NCBI RefSeq assembly: GCF_947504145.1
Contig: NZ_CANNGQ010000001.1
Location: 682,001 to 746,000, forward strand
Length of the DNA: 64,000 bases
Direction of reading: 5' to 3'
DNA from: an uncultured Microbulbifer sp.
GTDB lineage: Bacteria > Pseudomonadota > Gammaproteobacteria > Pseudomonadales > Cellvibrionaceae
The translations under genes were made by a program, and so were the position numbers. Shown here one piece after another: positions 16,549 through 24,793 of this stretch. How positions within the stretch are numbered: position 1 is the first letter of the stretch; each line of letters starts with the position of its first letter. The notes beneath the pieces were generated by a model. The model made no database searches. It was not told the origin of the DNA and saw only the letters and a list, made by a program, of their open reading frames with translations.

Positions 16549-16746
16549 TTGAAGAAAAAATCGCAGCGGAAAATCGTCATTCAGATTTCTGCAAAGGAAA
16601 GGCGCACTCCGGGCAATCCGGTTGCGCAAAACCCGCTGTTACGCAAAGGGGGCGCTCATGTGCGGGCGAAGTCCGCGGATCGCTTTGACAGCAAACAACA
16701 AACCAGAAAGGCAGCGCGGGAGTGGGGCGGCTCTCGCGGCTGTTGA
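16549..16746 (+). CDS. Small basic protein, TTG start
   Basis: A 65-residue, strongly basic protein starting at TTG behind GAGGAG. It contains RRTPGNPVAQNPLLRKGGAH and a lysine/arginine-rich C terminus (KQQTRKAAREW). Charge and the NPLLRKGG segment suggest binding to RNA or the ribosome; it superficially resembles ribosome-rescue factor ArfA but lacks that family's full signature, so no function is assigned. It lies 84 bp after the leader terminator, so expression may depend on read-through. A longer overlapping frame from 16464 looks like a shadow. Confidence 0.5.
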   Translation: MKKKSQRKIVIQISAKERRTPGNPVAQNPLLRKGGAHVRAKSADRFDSKQQTRKAAREWGGSRGC

Positions 16747-16853
16747 TATCGCTCGGCGAACTATTTTCGAATTCATCAGGCCCGGTTTCGAGGCTTTGCT
16801 CAATTTTTGACCGCCCCAGTTTGCGCGTTTGTTCCAACTAACCGGAAACCTCT

Positions 16854-17153
16854 TCAATTACCCGCATCTTCGCTTTGCAATTCCCGTGTTTGCCTGAGAA
16901 TATCCGGCAACGCCTTTTCGTCGGCGTCGAGGACGTCGAGGATGGCCACCAGCAGATCGGCGGAGAACATGCATTTGCTGACCTTGCTGCGCAGGTTCTC
17001 TGGGGTGACTGCGATGCCTTTATCGGCCAGGGCGCTGGCAAGATCGTTGTAGCGCACGCCCTTCAGGGCCATGGCGGCACGTACATAGCGGGCGATGGCC
17101 TGCTTGTAGGGGTTTAAGGCGCGGTGGTTTTCGAGGCTCTGCTTTTGGTCCAT
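16854..17153 (-). CDS. DUF6471-like protein
   Basis: A 99-residue protein with the pattern ARYVRAAMALKGVRYNDLASALADKGIAVTPENLRSKVSKCMFSADLLVAILDVL, resembling DUF6471, a small helix-turn-helix-like family of unknown role. The ATG at 17153 has AGAGGGAG upstream; the longer frame to 17207 adds unlikely residues across the promoter. It is divergent from the yjf-type operon and could regulate it, but that is only positional inference. Confidence 0.75.
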   Translation of the reverse strand: MDQKQSLENHRALNPYKQAIARYVRAAMALKGVRYNDLASALADKGIAVTPENLRSKVSKCMFSADLLVAILDVLDADEKALPDILRQTRELQSEDAGN

Positions 17154-17176
17154 GGGGCTCCCTCTATTTGTTACGC

Positions 17177-17204
17177 ATAATATCCGTATGTGGGTTATTT
17201 GCAA
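17177..17204 (-). promoter_or_regulatory. Promoter of the DUF6471-like gene
   Basis: On the minus strand TTGCAA (17199-17204) and TATTAT (17177-17182) are 16 bp apart, 24 bp from the start codon. Confidence 0.5.
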
Positions 17205-17223
17205 CAAAAGTGCCTAAACCCCG

Positions 17224-17251
17224 TTGACCCCAAAAAATTTACTGTTATATT
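17224..17251 (+). promoter_or_regulatory. Promoter of the yjf-type operon
   Basis: TTGACC (17224-17229) and TATATT (17246-17251) are separated by 16 bp, giving a leader of about 30 bases before yjfI. Confidence 0.6.
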
Positions 17252-17286
17252 TGTGACTCATATTCCACATGTGCAAGGGAGTTGAA

Positions 17287-17691
17287 ATGACCTGGAACAA
17301 CGAAAATCTGCGCCAACTGGCCGAAAATCATCCCGACTGGGTGGTCGAGGCGGAGGGCGATTGTCTGAGCGTCTCCAACGATGAAGGGGTTGATGCCTTT
17401 ATTTATGTAGGCGAGCGGCAGATTGTGGTGGAGAGCATCCTGTTTCCCGTCAGCCAGGTAGACGACGAGGCGGCACTGAACCGGTTGATTCTGCAATCAC
17501 ACCAGCTGGTACCGCTGACCACCATCGCCATCAAAAATATTGCTGGCAATGATTACTACGTTGCGTTCGGTGCGCTGTCTGTGTCGAGCAAAGACGAGGT
17601 GGTGATCGAGGAGGTTGAAACTCTGTTTGGCAATGTGGGTGATTTTCTGGATCTGTATTCAGCGCATTTTGAACTGGAGGGTGTAGCATGA
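17287..17691 (+). CDS. yjfI: YjfI family protein (DUF2170)
   Basis: A 134-residue acidic protein of the YjfI/DUF2170 family, first gene of an operon with the E. coli yjfIJKLMC order. Typical features are the start MTWNNENLRQLAE, the central ESILFPVSQVDD and the end VGDFLDLYSAHFELEG. Function is not established; association with a PspA-type protein points to envelope maintenance. ATG at 17287 has AAGGGAG upstream. The stop overlaps the next start by four bases. Confidence 0.88.
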   Translation: MTWNNENLRQLAENHPDWVVEAEGDCLSVSNDEGVDAFIYVGERQIVVESILFPVSQVDDEAALNRLILQSHQLVPLTTIAIKNIAGNDYYVAFGALSVSSKDEVVIEEVETLFGNVGDFLDLYSAHFELEGVA

Positions 17692-18386
17692 GCCTGAGAA
17701 AAATCTGGACCGCACTGCGCGGCGCCGTGAATGAAGGTACCGAAGCCGTTGCCGATAGCCAGTCGCTGCGTATCCTCGATCAGGAGCTGCGGGACGCAAA
17801 AAACGAATTGAAGGCGTGTGACGAAAACCTGACCAAAATCATGGCCAAGCGCAAGCTGGCCGAGAACAAGGCCAAGGCACTGCAGGCGGATGTAGATAAC
17901 TACTCCAATCACGCCATTGCCGCGAGCGAGAAGGGTGACGACGCGTTGGCCATTGAGTGTGCCGAGCGTGTAGCGGAACTGGAATCCCAGCTGGAAACTG
18001 AGCAGAGTATTCTGCAAGGCTTCAAAAGTTCTGAAGTTACCCTGAAGAGCAATATCTCCAAGGCGAAGGCCAATGTTCGCCGCATGGAGCAGCAGATCGA
18101 TCAGATCAAGGCAACCGAATCGGTGCAGAAAGCACAGGTCGCTGTGTCCAGTCGTCACATGGGTGCCAACAGCAAAGTGAAAACCGCGCTGGACAGTATG
18201 GAGCGCATCAAGGCGAAACAGCAGCAGCGTGCGGCGGAACTGGAAGCGGCGGAAGAGCTGGCTACCGAAGAAAGCGGCTCCAGCCTGGATGCCAAGCTGA
18301 AATCAGCGGGTATTGCGCCCGGTGGCGAAGTCAGCGGTAGCGATAAACTGGCACAACTTCTGGCCAAGAAGCGTACCCAGGCTTGA
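17688..18386 (+). CDS. yjfJ: PspA/IM30 family protein (YjfJ-like)
   Basis: A 232-residue protein of the PspA/Vipp1 (ESCRT-III-like) superfamily. It begins LRKIWTALRGAVNEGTEAVADSQSLRILDQELRDA and continues as a long alpha-helical coiled coil to about residue 190, with an alanine/glutamate-rich linker and short C-terminal helix. Family members coat and stabilise the inner membrane under stress. It is coupled to yjfI by an ATGA overlap and followed after 3 bp by a membrane channel gene, consistent with a membrane-protection operon. Confidence 0.9.
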   Translation: MSLRKIWTALRGAVNEGTEAVADSQSLRILDQELRDAKNELKACDENLTKIMAKRKLAENKAKALQADVDNYSNHAIAASEKGDDALAIECAERVAELESQLETEQSILQGFKSSEVTLKSNISKAKANVRRMEQQIDQIKATESVQKAQVAVSSRHMGANSKVKTALDSMERIKAKQQQRAAELEAAEELATEESGSSLDAKLKSAGIAPGGEVSGSDKLAQLLAKKRTQA

Positions 18387-18389
18387 TCC

Positions 18390-19463
18390 ATGTTGATTTA
18401 TAAAGTGCGACGCCTTCTGGCGTCGCTTTTTATTGGGGCAAGCATAACCACGATTCTTGTGACTACGGTGGTCTATGTCTTCGGTAGTTATTTGCTGCTG
18501 TCGATAGCCGGTGAGTCTGATCTGGTTTCGTCAGAGAACTTTTTCTACTGGCTTGTGGTTACTGGTTCTACCGTCGGTTATGGTGATTTTTCTCCCACCA
18601 CACCGCTGGGTAAATGGGTGGTAAGTCTTTGGGTGATTCCGCTGGGGCTTAGCCTGTTCGCCATGATCATTACCCGGGTGGGCTTTGGCATTAGTGAATT
18701 TATACAGCGGGGCAAGAAGGGGTTGCGCACTATGAACCATGAAAACCATACGGTAATTATCGGTTGGAACGGTACGCGTACACTGCGTCTGATCGAGCTG
18801 CTGTTGTCAAAAACCAACGGCGACGCCGCACAGGTGGTGTTGTGTGTTGAGGCAGATATCGAGAATCCGCTGCCCCAGCGTATCGATTTCGTCAAAGTGG
18901 ATTCCTTTTCCCACCGGGAAAGTATGTTGCGCACGAGCCTGGATAAGGCGGCCCGAATCATCATTGATAATCCGCTGGATGATGTGACGCTTACCACCGC
19001 GCTGTTTTGCGACAAGATCAGCCCTAGCAGCCACAAGACCGCGTATTTTCAGGATGAAAATGTGGGTGAGTTACTGCGCGCACACTGCCCGAATATTGAA
19101 TGCATCCCGTCGGTTGCGGTAGAGCTGCTGGCAAAGTCCTCTCTGGATCCTGGCTCCGCGCGCTTGCACCGTCAGTTGCTGGACAGCACCTACGGTATGA
19201 CCCAGTACAGTGTGGTGTACCGTGGTGACAAGGCGATTCCGGTAGGTGCCTTGTTTGATCATTTCAAACATGGGCTGTCTGCCACACTGCTCGGCGTGCG
19301 CCGTACCGGCGAGCAGAAGATTGCTATTAACCCCGCTTTGAACGAGCATGTCACCGCTGGCGATACTGTTTATTACATCGCCGAAAAGCGCTTGCCGGAA
19401 AGCCAGTGTTTTGCAGTAAAAGTGTCCGACAGGGAAGACCGAGACGAATGTTTGGCAAATTGA
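18390..19463 (+). CDS. Two-TM potassium channel with RCK-like domain
   Basis: A 357-residue inner-membrane channel. Two transmembrane helices (about residues 9-38 and 75-100) flank a pore loop with the potassium selectivity filter TVGYGD near residue 62. The cytoplasmic part begins HTVIIGWNGTRTLRLIELLL, a Rossmann RCK/TrkA-N-like domain, and ends with a smaller domain (VPVGALFDHF...GDTVYYIAEKRL). It lies inside an operon that in E. coli lacks a channel gene and overlaps yjfK by 16 bp, so it is truly part of the unit. Likely role: potassium efflux or membrane-potential control linked to the PspA-like protein. Confidence 0.9.
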   Translation: MLIYKVRRLLASLFIGASITTILVTTVVYVFGSYLLLSIAGESDLVSSENFFYWLVVTGSTVGYGDFSPTTPLGKWVVSLWVIPLGLSLFAMIITRVGFGISEFIQRGKKGLRTMNHENHTVIIGWNGTRTLRLIELLLSKTNGDAAQVVLCVEADIENPLPQRIDFVKVDSFSHRESMLRTSLDKAARIIIDNPLDDVTLTTALFCDKISPSSHKTAYFQDENVGELLRAHCPNIECIPSVAVELLAKSSLDPGSARLHRQLLDSTYGMTQYSVVYRGDKAIPVGALFDHFKHGLSATLLGVRRTGEQKIAINPALNEHVTAGDTVYYIAEKRLPESQCFAVKVSDREDRDECLAN

Positions 19464-20098
19464 TCGATAAGTTTAAAAAGCCCGAAGCCAAGCCGCAGAC
19501 GCCTGAGATCATGGGCCTGCGCCTGGGCGCGAGCTTTGAGATAGACCCGCTGGCAATCCGTTTTATTCTGGATGAGCTGACGATCGAATCTTTTGAGCCC
19601 ACACAGATCATCAAGGCCGCCGGGGTGGTCGATCTGGACGGCACCTGGGTGTATCGCTTCTATACCGACGACGATGCCTGGTTACAGGTGGTGGCCGAGG
19701 GTGGCCAACGCGACGAGCATGTGGTGGATGTGAAGCTGTTTCACTTCTACGACACCCGAGATGTCTCCACCGACGCCGCCTGGGAAAGCCTGCTGGGTCG
19801 GGAAATTGGTGCCGGCACCTATGCGCTGGATGGCCGCACCTATCAGCGCGTATGGACCGCCACTGGCGATTATCACAATCCCGTGCATATGACAGAGACA
19901 ACCTATGACGAAGATGGTGAGCATTCCGGCACAGATCAATTCACCATGCTGTTCGAACGTCCGCTGACTGACGAGCGCACAGAGTCGCTCTTCCTATCCG
20001 CGGAAGAGAAACTTGAGGCTGGGGGTTACCTCAGCCGCTGCCTGGTATTAAGTACCGGCATCTCTCTCACCCCATCACAAATTACAATTCACGGATAA
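19448..20098 (+). CDS. yjfK: YjfK family protein (DUF2491)
   Basis: A 216-residue soluble protein of the DUF2491/YjfK family. It starts MFGKLIDKFKKPEAKPQTPEIMGLRLGASFEID, with a later YRFYTDDDAWLQVVAEGG and a HMTETTYDEDG segment. No catalytic motif is evident. The ATG at 19448 lies within the end of the channel gene, suggesting translational coupling; the earlier in-frame ATG at 19406 is deep inside that gene and unlikely. Confidence 0.85.
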   Translation: MFGKLIDKFKKPEAKPQTPEIMGLRLGASFEIDPLAIRFILDELTIESFEPTQIIKAAGVVDLDGTWVYRFYTDDDAWLQVVAEGGQRDEHVVDVKLFHFYDTRDVSTDAAWESLLGREIGAGTYALDGRTYQRVWTATGDYHNPVHMTETTYDEDGEHSGTDQFTMLFERPLTDERTESLFLSAEEKLEAGGYLSRCLVLSTGISLTPSQITIHG

Positions 20099-20113
20099 CA
20101 AGGAGAAGGTTCG

Positions 20114-20530
20114 ATGGACCAGTCTTATGATTTACTGACGGGTATCCTGCGTTTTTCGGCCTATTTTGGCATTTCGCTGGTGTTGCTGATTGCATTCAAA
20201 TACCTGTATGCACTGGTGACCCCGCAGGACGAATGGAAACTGATCCGTGAAGACAAAAACACCGCGGCGGCTATTGGTTTTGGTGGTGCAATTTTGGGTT
20301 TTGCCATCGCACTGGGTGGCGCGGCGAGCAACTCTGTATCGTTGGTAGACTTCGGTACCTGGGCGGTGATTGCGTTGATCGCACAGCTGCTGGCATTTGC
20401 TATTATCCGCTTCCTGTTTATGCCGCGCATTGTTTCCCGTATTGAAGACGGTGAGATCAGCGCAGGTGTCATGCTGGCCGCCACCACCATTTCTGTTGGT
20501 GTTCTGAACGCCGCCTGTATGTCCTATTAA
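20114..20530 (+). CDS. yjfL: DUF350 membrane protein (YjfL)
   Basis: A 138-residue inner-membrane protein with four predicted hydrophobic segments, spanning roughly residues 10-36, 53-75, 82-105 and 117-138. The GFGGAILGFAIALGGA helix and the TTISVGVLNAACMSY end are typical of DUF350/YjfL. Function unknown. AAGGAGAAGG stands before the start, and the gene is 15 bp after yjfK. Confidence 0.88.
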   Translation: MDQSYDLLTGILRFSAYFGISLVLLIAFKYLYALVTPQDEWKLIREDKNTAAAIGFGGAILGFAIALGGAASNSVSLVDFGTWAVIALIAQLLAFAIIRFLFMPRIVSRIEDGEISAGVMLAATTISVGVLNAACMSY

Positions 20531-20543
20531 GCGGGGTTCGGTC

Positions 20544-21149
20544 ATGAAAACGATCAAGCGTTCGAAGGCAATCAACCTGGATAATCTGCGCAAGCAGACC
20601 GGGCGGAATTTTGTGTTGCGCCCGTTGGCGCTGGGTATTGTTGCTGCCCTGATGGGCTGTAGCTCCAAAGAAGAAGTGAAGGTAGTTGCGTCGGTGCAGG
20701 ACTGTGTCGACCAGACCGAGTTGGATCAGGAGCAGTGCGAGGCTGCTTACCAACAGGCATTGAAAGAAGCCGATCGCACCGGGCCCAAGTACGACTCACG
20801 CCATCTGTGCGAAACAGAGTTTGGCAACTGCCGGCAATCTGGCAGCTTCTGGTTGCCATTGATGACCGGCTTTATGGTTGGACAGATGTTGGATGGTGGC
20901 CGGGACCGCCGCTATTACTACAATCCGGTGTATCGCTACACCAATCCCTATTCAGGCCACTACGATCGCCTGATGACTTCTGACGGCAGCGTGATCGGGC
21001 GCTCTGGAAAGGTGAATTACACTGTACCCAGCTCAGCCACCAAGCCGAAACCCACCGTCACCAAGACCGTTTCCCGCGGTGGATTTGGCTCGGTTGCTTC
21101 CGCCAAATCCAGCTGGGGTGGCGGGCGTTCCGGGGGCTGGGGGGGCTGA
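20544..21149 (+). CDS. yjfM: DUF1190 lipoprotein-like protein (YjfM)
   Basis: A 201-residue protein of the DUF1190/YjfM family. A basic N terminus leads to LALGIVAALMGCSS, which looks like an atypically long lipoprotein signal with the lipobox cysteine near residue 39. Conserved cysteines follow in VQDCVDQTELDQEQCEAAYQQA and HLCETEFGNC, then a glycine/serine-rich tail (WGGGRSGGWGG). Expected to be an envelope protein working with its operon partners; role unknown. Confidence 0.85.
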   Translation: MKTIKRSKAINLDNLRKQTGRNFVLRPLALGIVAALMGCSSKEEVKVVASVQDCVDQTELDQEQCEAAYQQALKEADRTGPKYDSRHLCETEFGNCRQSGSFWLPLMTGFMVGQMLDGGRDRRYYYNPVYRYTNPYSGHYDRLMTSDGSVIGRSGKVNYTVPSSATKPKPTVTKTVSRGGFGSVASAKSSWGGGRSGGWGG

Positions 21150-21152
21150 TTC

Positions 21153-22349
21153 TTGCTGCGTATGCCCATCAAACCGCGCTCGCACTGGAAAGAGCGGGCG
21201 CGGGAGTTCGGATTCGGCTTTCACACCATGTACGGGGAACCCTACTGGGATGAGAGCGCCTACTACCAGTTCTCTCTGAAACAGGTAGAGCAGGACCTGG
21301 AAGACCCCACCGAAGAAATTCACCAGATGTGCCTGGAAGTGGTGCGCCGGGTACTGGCAGACGACGCGTTGATGCGCCGCTTCTGCATCCCCGAGCGCCA
21401 CTGGGACTTTGTGCGCAACTCCTGGGAAAATGGCGACCCCAGCCTGTATTCCCGCCTGGATTTTGCCTATACCGGCCAGGGGCCGGCGAAACTCTACGAA
21501 AACAATGCCGATACGCCCACCAGCCTGTTTGAAACCGGGTTCTGGCAGTGGCTGTGGCTGCAGGACAACGTCGATAGCGGCGCGCTGCCGCGTCAGGCAG
21601 ATCAGTTCAATAGCCTGCAGGAAAAGCTCGTCAATCGGTTCCGAGACCTTCAGTTTCTTACCCCCGGCCGTGCACTGCACTTTGCCTGCTGTAAGGGAAC
21701 CGACGAGGATCGCGGTACAGTGCAGTATCTGCAGGACTGTGCCCGGGAAGCGGGGCTCGACCAACACTTTGTGTTCATCGAAGATATCGGCCGCGATGCC
21801 GCCGGGCAATTTACTGATCTGCAGGATCAGGTAATCACCTGGATGTTTAAATTGTATCCGTGGGAGTTCATGTTCCGGGAGGAGTTTGGGGCGTTTCTCG
21901 GGGGCAATAATATCCGCTGGCTGGAGCCGCCGTGGAAATCCATTTTGTCTAACAAAGCGCTGTTGCCCATGCTGTGGCGATTGTTCCCCGATCACCCCAA
22001 TTTGCTGCCGGCGTTTTTTGAGGATGAACTGGATAAAGCCGCTGCGCACGAAACTCTGGTTAAAAAGCCGATTTTTTCGCGCGAGGGCGCCAATATTTCA
22101 CTGGTGCAGGGCTCGTCTGTCAAAAGCGAGGGTATGTCGCAGCCGGAAGCTCAGCTGCTTTCCGATGGCCCTTACGGGGAGGAAGGGTATATCTACCAGG
22201 CCATGTACCCGCTGCCCAAGTTTGGCGAAAACTACACACTGATCGGCAGCTGGCTGATCGATGACGAGGCTGCGGGTATCTCTCTTCGGGAAGACAGCGG
22301 TTTGATCACCCTGGATTCCAGCCGCTATCTGCCCCATGTGATTATCTGA
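21153..22349 (+). CDS. yjfC: Glutathionylspermidine synthase family ATP-grasp protein (YjfC)
   Basis: A 398-residue ATP-grasp protein related to the synthetase domain of glutathionylspermidine synthase (E. coli YjfC/YgiC). Visible motifs include YGEPYWDESAYYQFSL near the N terminus, KLYENNADTPTSLFETGFWQW, VKKPIFSREGANISL and a C-terminal IGSWLIDDEAAGISLRED. It would form an amide bond on a peptide or polyamine; the true substrate is not known. Start is TTG at 21153, seven bases after GGGGGG; ATG at 21162 is an alternative. Last gene of the yjf-type operon, convergent with ppnN. Confidence 0.9.
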   Translation: MLRMPIKPRSHWKERAREFGFGFHTMYGEPYWDESAYYQFSLKQVEQDLEDPTEEIHQMCLEVVRRVLADDALMRRFCIPERHWDFVRNSWENGDPSLYSRLDFAYTGQGPAKLYENNADTPTSLFETGFWQWLWLQDNVDSGALPRQADQFNSLQEKLVNRFRDLQFLTPGRALHFACCKGTDEDRGTVQYLQDCAREAGLDQHFVFIEDIGRDAAGQFTDLQDQVITWMFKLYPWEFMFREEFGAFLGGNNIRWLEPPWKSILSNKALLPMLWRLFPDHPNLLPAFFEDELDKAAAHETLVKKPIFSREGANISLVQGSSVKSEGMSQPEAQLLSDGPYGEEGYIYQAMYPLPKFGENYTLIGSWLIDDEAAGISLREDSGLITLDSSRYLPHVII

Positions 22350-22352
22350 TGG

Positions 22353-23726
22353 CTATTCCTTGACGATTCGATAGCAGGGAACATACTCCTTCCCCGGGAG
22401 TTTCATTCTCTGCTGTTTAGCAAAGGATTCCAGCAGGGTATCCATACTGCGCATCAGCTCCGGGTCCCCATTGATTTCGTAGGGACCGTTCTTTTCTACG
22501 TTGCGAATTCCCTCATCTTTTACGTTGCCCGATACAATTCCGGAAAATGCACGGCGCAGGTTCGCGGCGAGCAGGTAGGGCTTTTGATTGTTATGCAGGG
22601 CTAGGTTGCGCATGTTTTCGTGGGTGGGCACAAAAGGTCTCTGGAATTCGGTAGATACTTTCAGTTGCCAGTTGTAGTAATAGGCATCGCCGGTTTCCTT
22701 GCGGTGTTGCCGAACTTTCTGGATACCTACCGCCATCTGCCGAGCCACTTCCTGCGGGTCATCCACAATAATCTGGTAGCGGGATCGGGCGGCCTCTCCC
22801 AGTGTGGACGTGATGAATTGGTCGATTCGGATAAAGTAATCGGCAGCGCTGGAAGGGCCGGTAAAAATGACAGGGAAAGGTTGATCCCGGTTGTCGTCGT
22901 GCAGGAGTATACCGAGCAGATAGAGTATTTCTTCGGCTGTGCCCGCACCGCCGGGGAATACGATGATGCCGTGGCCAGTGCGGACAAACGCCTCCAGGCG
23001 CTTTTCGATATCCGGCATGATGACCAGTTCATTGACGATGGGGTTGGGTGCTTCGGCGGCGATGATCCCCGGCTCGGTTATCCCGAGATACTGCCCAAAC
23101 TTGTCCCGTTGTTTGGCATGGCCGATGGTGGCACCTTTCATCGGGCCTTTCATGGCACCGGGACCACAGCCGGTACAGATATCCAGATGCCGCAGCGCAA
23201 CCTCGTAGCCTACGCGCTTGGTGTAATCGTACTCTTCCTGTGAAATCGAATGGCCGCCCCAGCACACCACCAGTCTGGGCGTGCGGTCGCGGTCGAAGGT
23301 GCCGGCGTTGCGCAGGATGTGAAATACCGCATCGGTGACTCCCTGTGCGGACACCAGGTCGTAGCGCGGGTCACCAGTAATTTCGCTGTTGACGTAAATG
23401 ATGTCGCGCAGCACCGCAAACAGGTGCTCGGCAATCCCCTGGATCATCTTGCCGTCAACAAATGCCGAAGCCGGGGCATTTTTTACTTCCAGTTTGACAC
23501 TGCGCTCCGTGGGAACCACGGAGATGTCGAAATCAGAATACTTTTCCAGTAGTTCCTTTCCGTCGTCCATGTAATTTCCGCAGTTGAGCACTGCCAGGGA
23601 GCAGTTGCGGAAAATCTGGTAATGGGGACCATGGCTGTGGCGGGTGAGTTTATGGATTTCGTATTTGGACAGGATATCAAACTGCCCAGTTGGGGAAACT
23701 TGTGCGTCGACGAGATTTGTAGACAT
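22353..23726 (-). CDS. ppnN: Pyrimidine/purine nucleotide 5'-monophosphate nucleosidase PpnN
   Basis: A 457-residue LOG-type nucleosidase that splits nucleoside monophosphates into base and ribose 5-phosphate and, in E. coli, is controlled by (p)ppGpp. The catalytic LOG motif FPGGAGTAEEILY and the earlier CTGCGPGAMKGPMKGA are present, with family-specific N- and C-terminal extensions that plain LOG proteins lack. ATG at 23726 is chosen behind GAGG; ten more residues upstream are possible but unsupported. It ends three bases from the convergent yjfC stop. Confidence 0.92.
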   Translation of the reverse strand: MSTNLVDAQVSPTGQFDILSKYEIHKLTRHSHGPHYQIFRNCSLAVLNCGNYMDDGKELLEKYSDFDISVVPTERSVKLEVKNAPASAFVDGKMIQGIAEHLFAVLRDIIYVNSEITGDPRYDLVSAQGVTDAVFHILRNAGTFDRDRTPRLVVCWGGHSISQEEYDYTKRVGYEVALRHLDICTGCGPGAMKGPMKGATIGHAKQRDKFGQYLGITEPGIIAAEAPNPIVNELVIMPDIEKRLEAFVRTGHGIIVFPGGAGTAEEILYLLGILLHDDNRDQPFPVIFTGPSSAADYFIRIDQFITSTLGEAARSRYQIIVDDPQEVARQMAVGIQKVRQHRKETGDAYYYNWQLKVSTEFQRPFVPTHENMRNLALHNNQKPYLLAANLRRAFSGIVSGNVKDEGIRNVEKNGPYEINGDPELMRSMDTLLESFAKQQRMKLPGKEYVPCYRIVKE

Positions 23727-23937
23727 GCAATCCTCAAGCAACGCTGCCGGCGTCAAGTGTGCAATCCGCGCCGAACAGCTTTTATAGGTAATCCAGAATT
23801 ATTGATTGCTCTCCTTTTACATTACGCCATTGGCGGGAATATGCGCGCAAAGCAGATGAAGCTGGCGCCAAAATTCGACCTTTGCCGGGGTAGCTCAGGG
23901 AGGGGCGTGTATTTACAGGCTCATTCACCAGGCAGCC

Positions 23938-24315
23938 TCAAGGCCATGCTGGTAACGGCTCTACATAAACCCAGCGTTTTTTATGTAATTTGAACAGGGA
24001 GATCTCGTGCAGTGCGCGCTCCTCGCCGTCGTCGTCAAACCACGCTTTGAACTCGACGATGGACTTCTTCAGCCCCCGCTTGCTTTGTATCACGTCCAGC
24101 CTGGACCAGCGGGTCTGCAGGTCATCGCCGTTGAGTTTCGGGCAGGTGTCCGGGTGCCAGGTCTTGCGAAGATAAGTAAGATTGCCGGTTACAAACGCGC
24201 TGTAGCGGCTGCGCATCAGTGCTTCGGCGGTGTTCGGGTAGGCCTTTCCGGTCAGAAAAATCTCGCAACATTGCGAAAATGGTTTGTTGGAACAGCAGTA
24301 GCAGGGGGCGGACAT
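23938..24315 (-). CDS. YchJ family metal-binding protein
   Basis: A 125-residue protein of the YchJ/UPF0225 family. It starts with an SEC-C-type zinc motif, CYCCSNKPFSQCC (four to five cysteines), followed by ALMRSRYSAFVTGNLTYLRKTWHP and an NTF2-like fold ending in HKKRWVYVEPLP. Molecular function is not established. The gene stands alone between ppnN and a small secreted-protein gene. Confidence 0.87.
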   Translation of the reverse strand: MSAPCYCCSNKPFSQCCEIFLTGKAYPNTAEALMRSRYSAFVTGNLTYLRKTWHPDTCPKLNGDDLQTRWSRLDVIQSKRGLKKSIVEFKAWFDDDGEERALHEISLFKLHKKRWVYVEPLPAWP

Positions 24316-24475
24316 AGCGAGTGACGGGCTCCATACTTCGGGGCGTTGGGGGCGAATCCGTATGATACCAGTGCGCAGGGGAACTGGCTGGTCAAAATCC
24401 TGCTGGAAATTAATGAGGAAAGGCGCGCCGGGGCTGCTAGTCTCAATGGAGTAGTGGCACTTTTCAGGTGTGGTA

Positions 24476-24787
24476 ATGAATCGCTGTAGTTTGTATCTGG
24501 GGAGCGTGCTTTGTGTGATGACGGCGGTCGCCGTTGCACAGACGGAGGATCCAGGCCAACCGCAATTGGGTGGCGGGCAGAGCCCGAATCTGGCTTTCTG
24601 TCAGGAGCGTTTTTACGAAGAGGACGACGGGCTGATTCGCTGCAATTGGGCGGTGAACTTCAACTTTGCCTGTTTCGTGTCTTACCCCAACAACAAAATC
24701 ATTCAGCTGGGCTCAAAAATATCCGAGCCGGAAGTGGTCGGTGAGTGCGATAACGGGGAGCGCATCATCAAAATTCTACATTACTGA
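24476..24787 (+). CDS. Small exported protein with four cysteines
   Basis: A 103-residue protein not matching any family I recognise. A signal peptide (CSLYLGSVLCVMTAVAVAQ) precedes a mature part of about 83 residues containing four cysteines, in AFCQERF, IRCNW, FACFVSYPNN and GECDNGE, which could form two disulfides in the periplasm. AGG lies seven bases before the ATG; a GTG six bases earlier is possible. It is convergent with the histidine kinase gene, six bases apart. Length and codon pattern suggest a real gene. Confidence 0.7.
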   Translation: MNRCSLYLGSVLCVMTAVAVAQTEDPGQPQLGGGQSPNLAFCQERFYEEDDGLIRCNWAVNFNFACFVSYPNNKIIQLGSKISEPEVVGECDNGERIIKILHY

Positions 24788-24793
24788 ATACGG

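Noticed and set aside
16464-16688. 74-codon frame overlapping the small basic protein
   Set aside because: No SD, start lies in the terminator T-run, and the overlapping TTG-started frame has a good SD and a coherent basic composition.
23884-23898. tRNA 5'-end-like string GCCGGGGTAGCTCAG
   Set aside because: It matches a tRNA acceptor/D-arm start, but no anticodon arm, T-arm or matching 3' acceptor follows; at most a relic.
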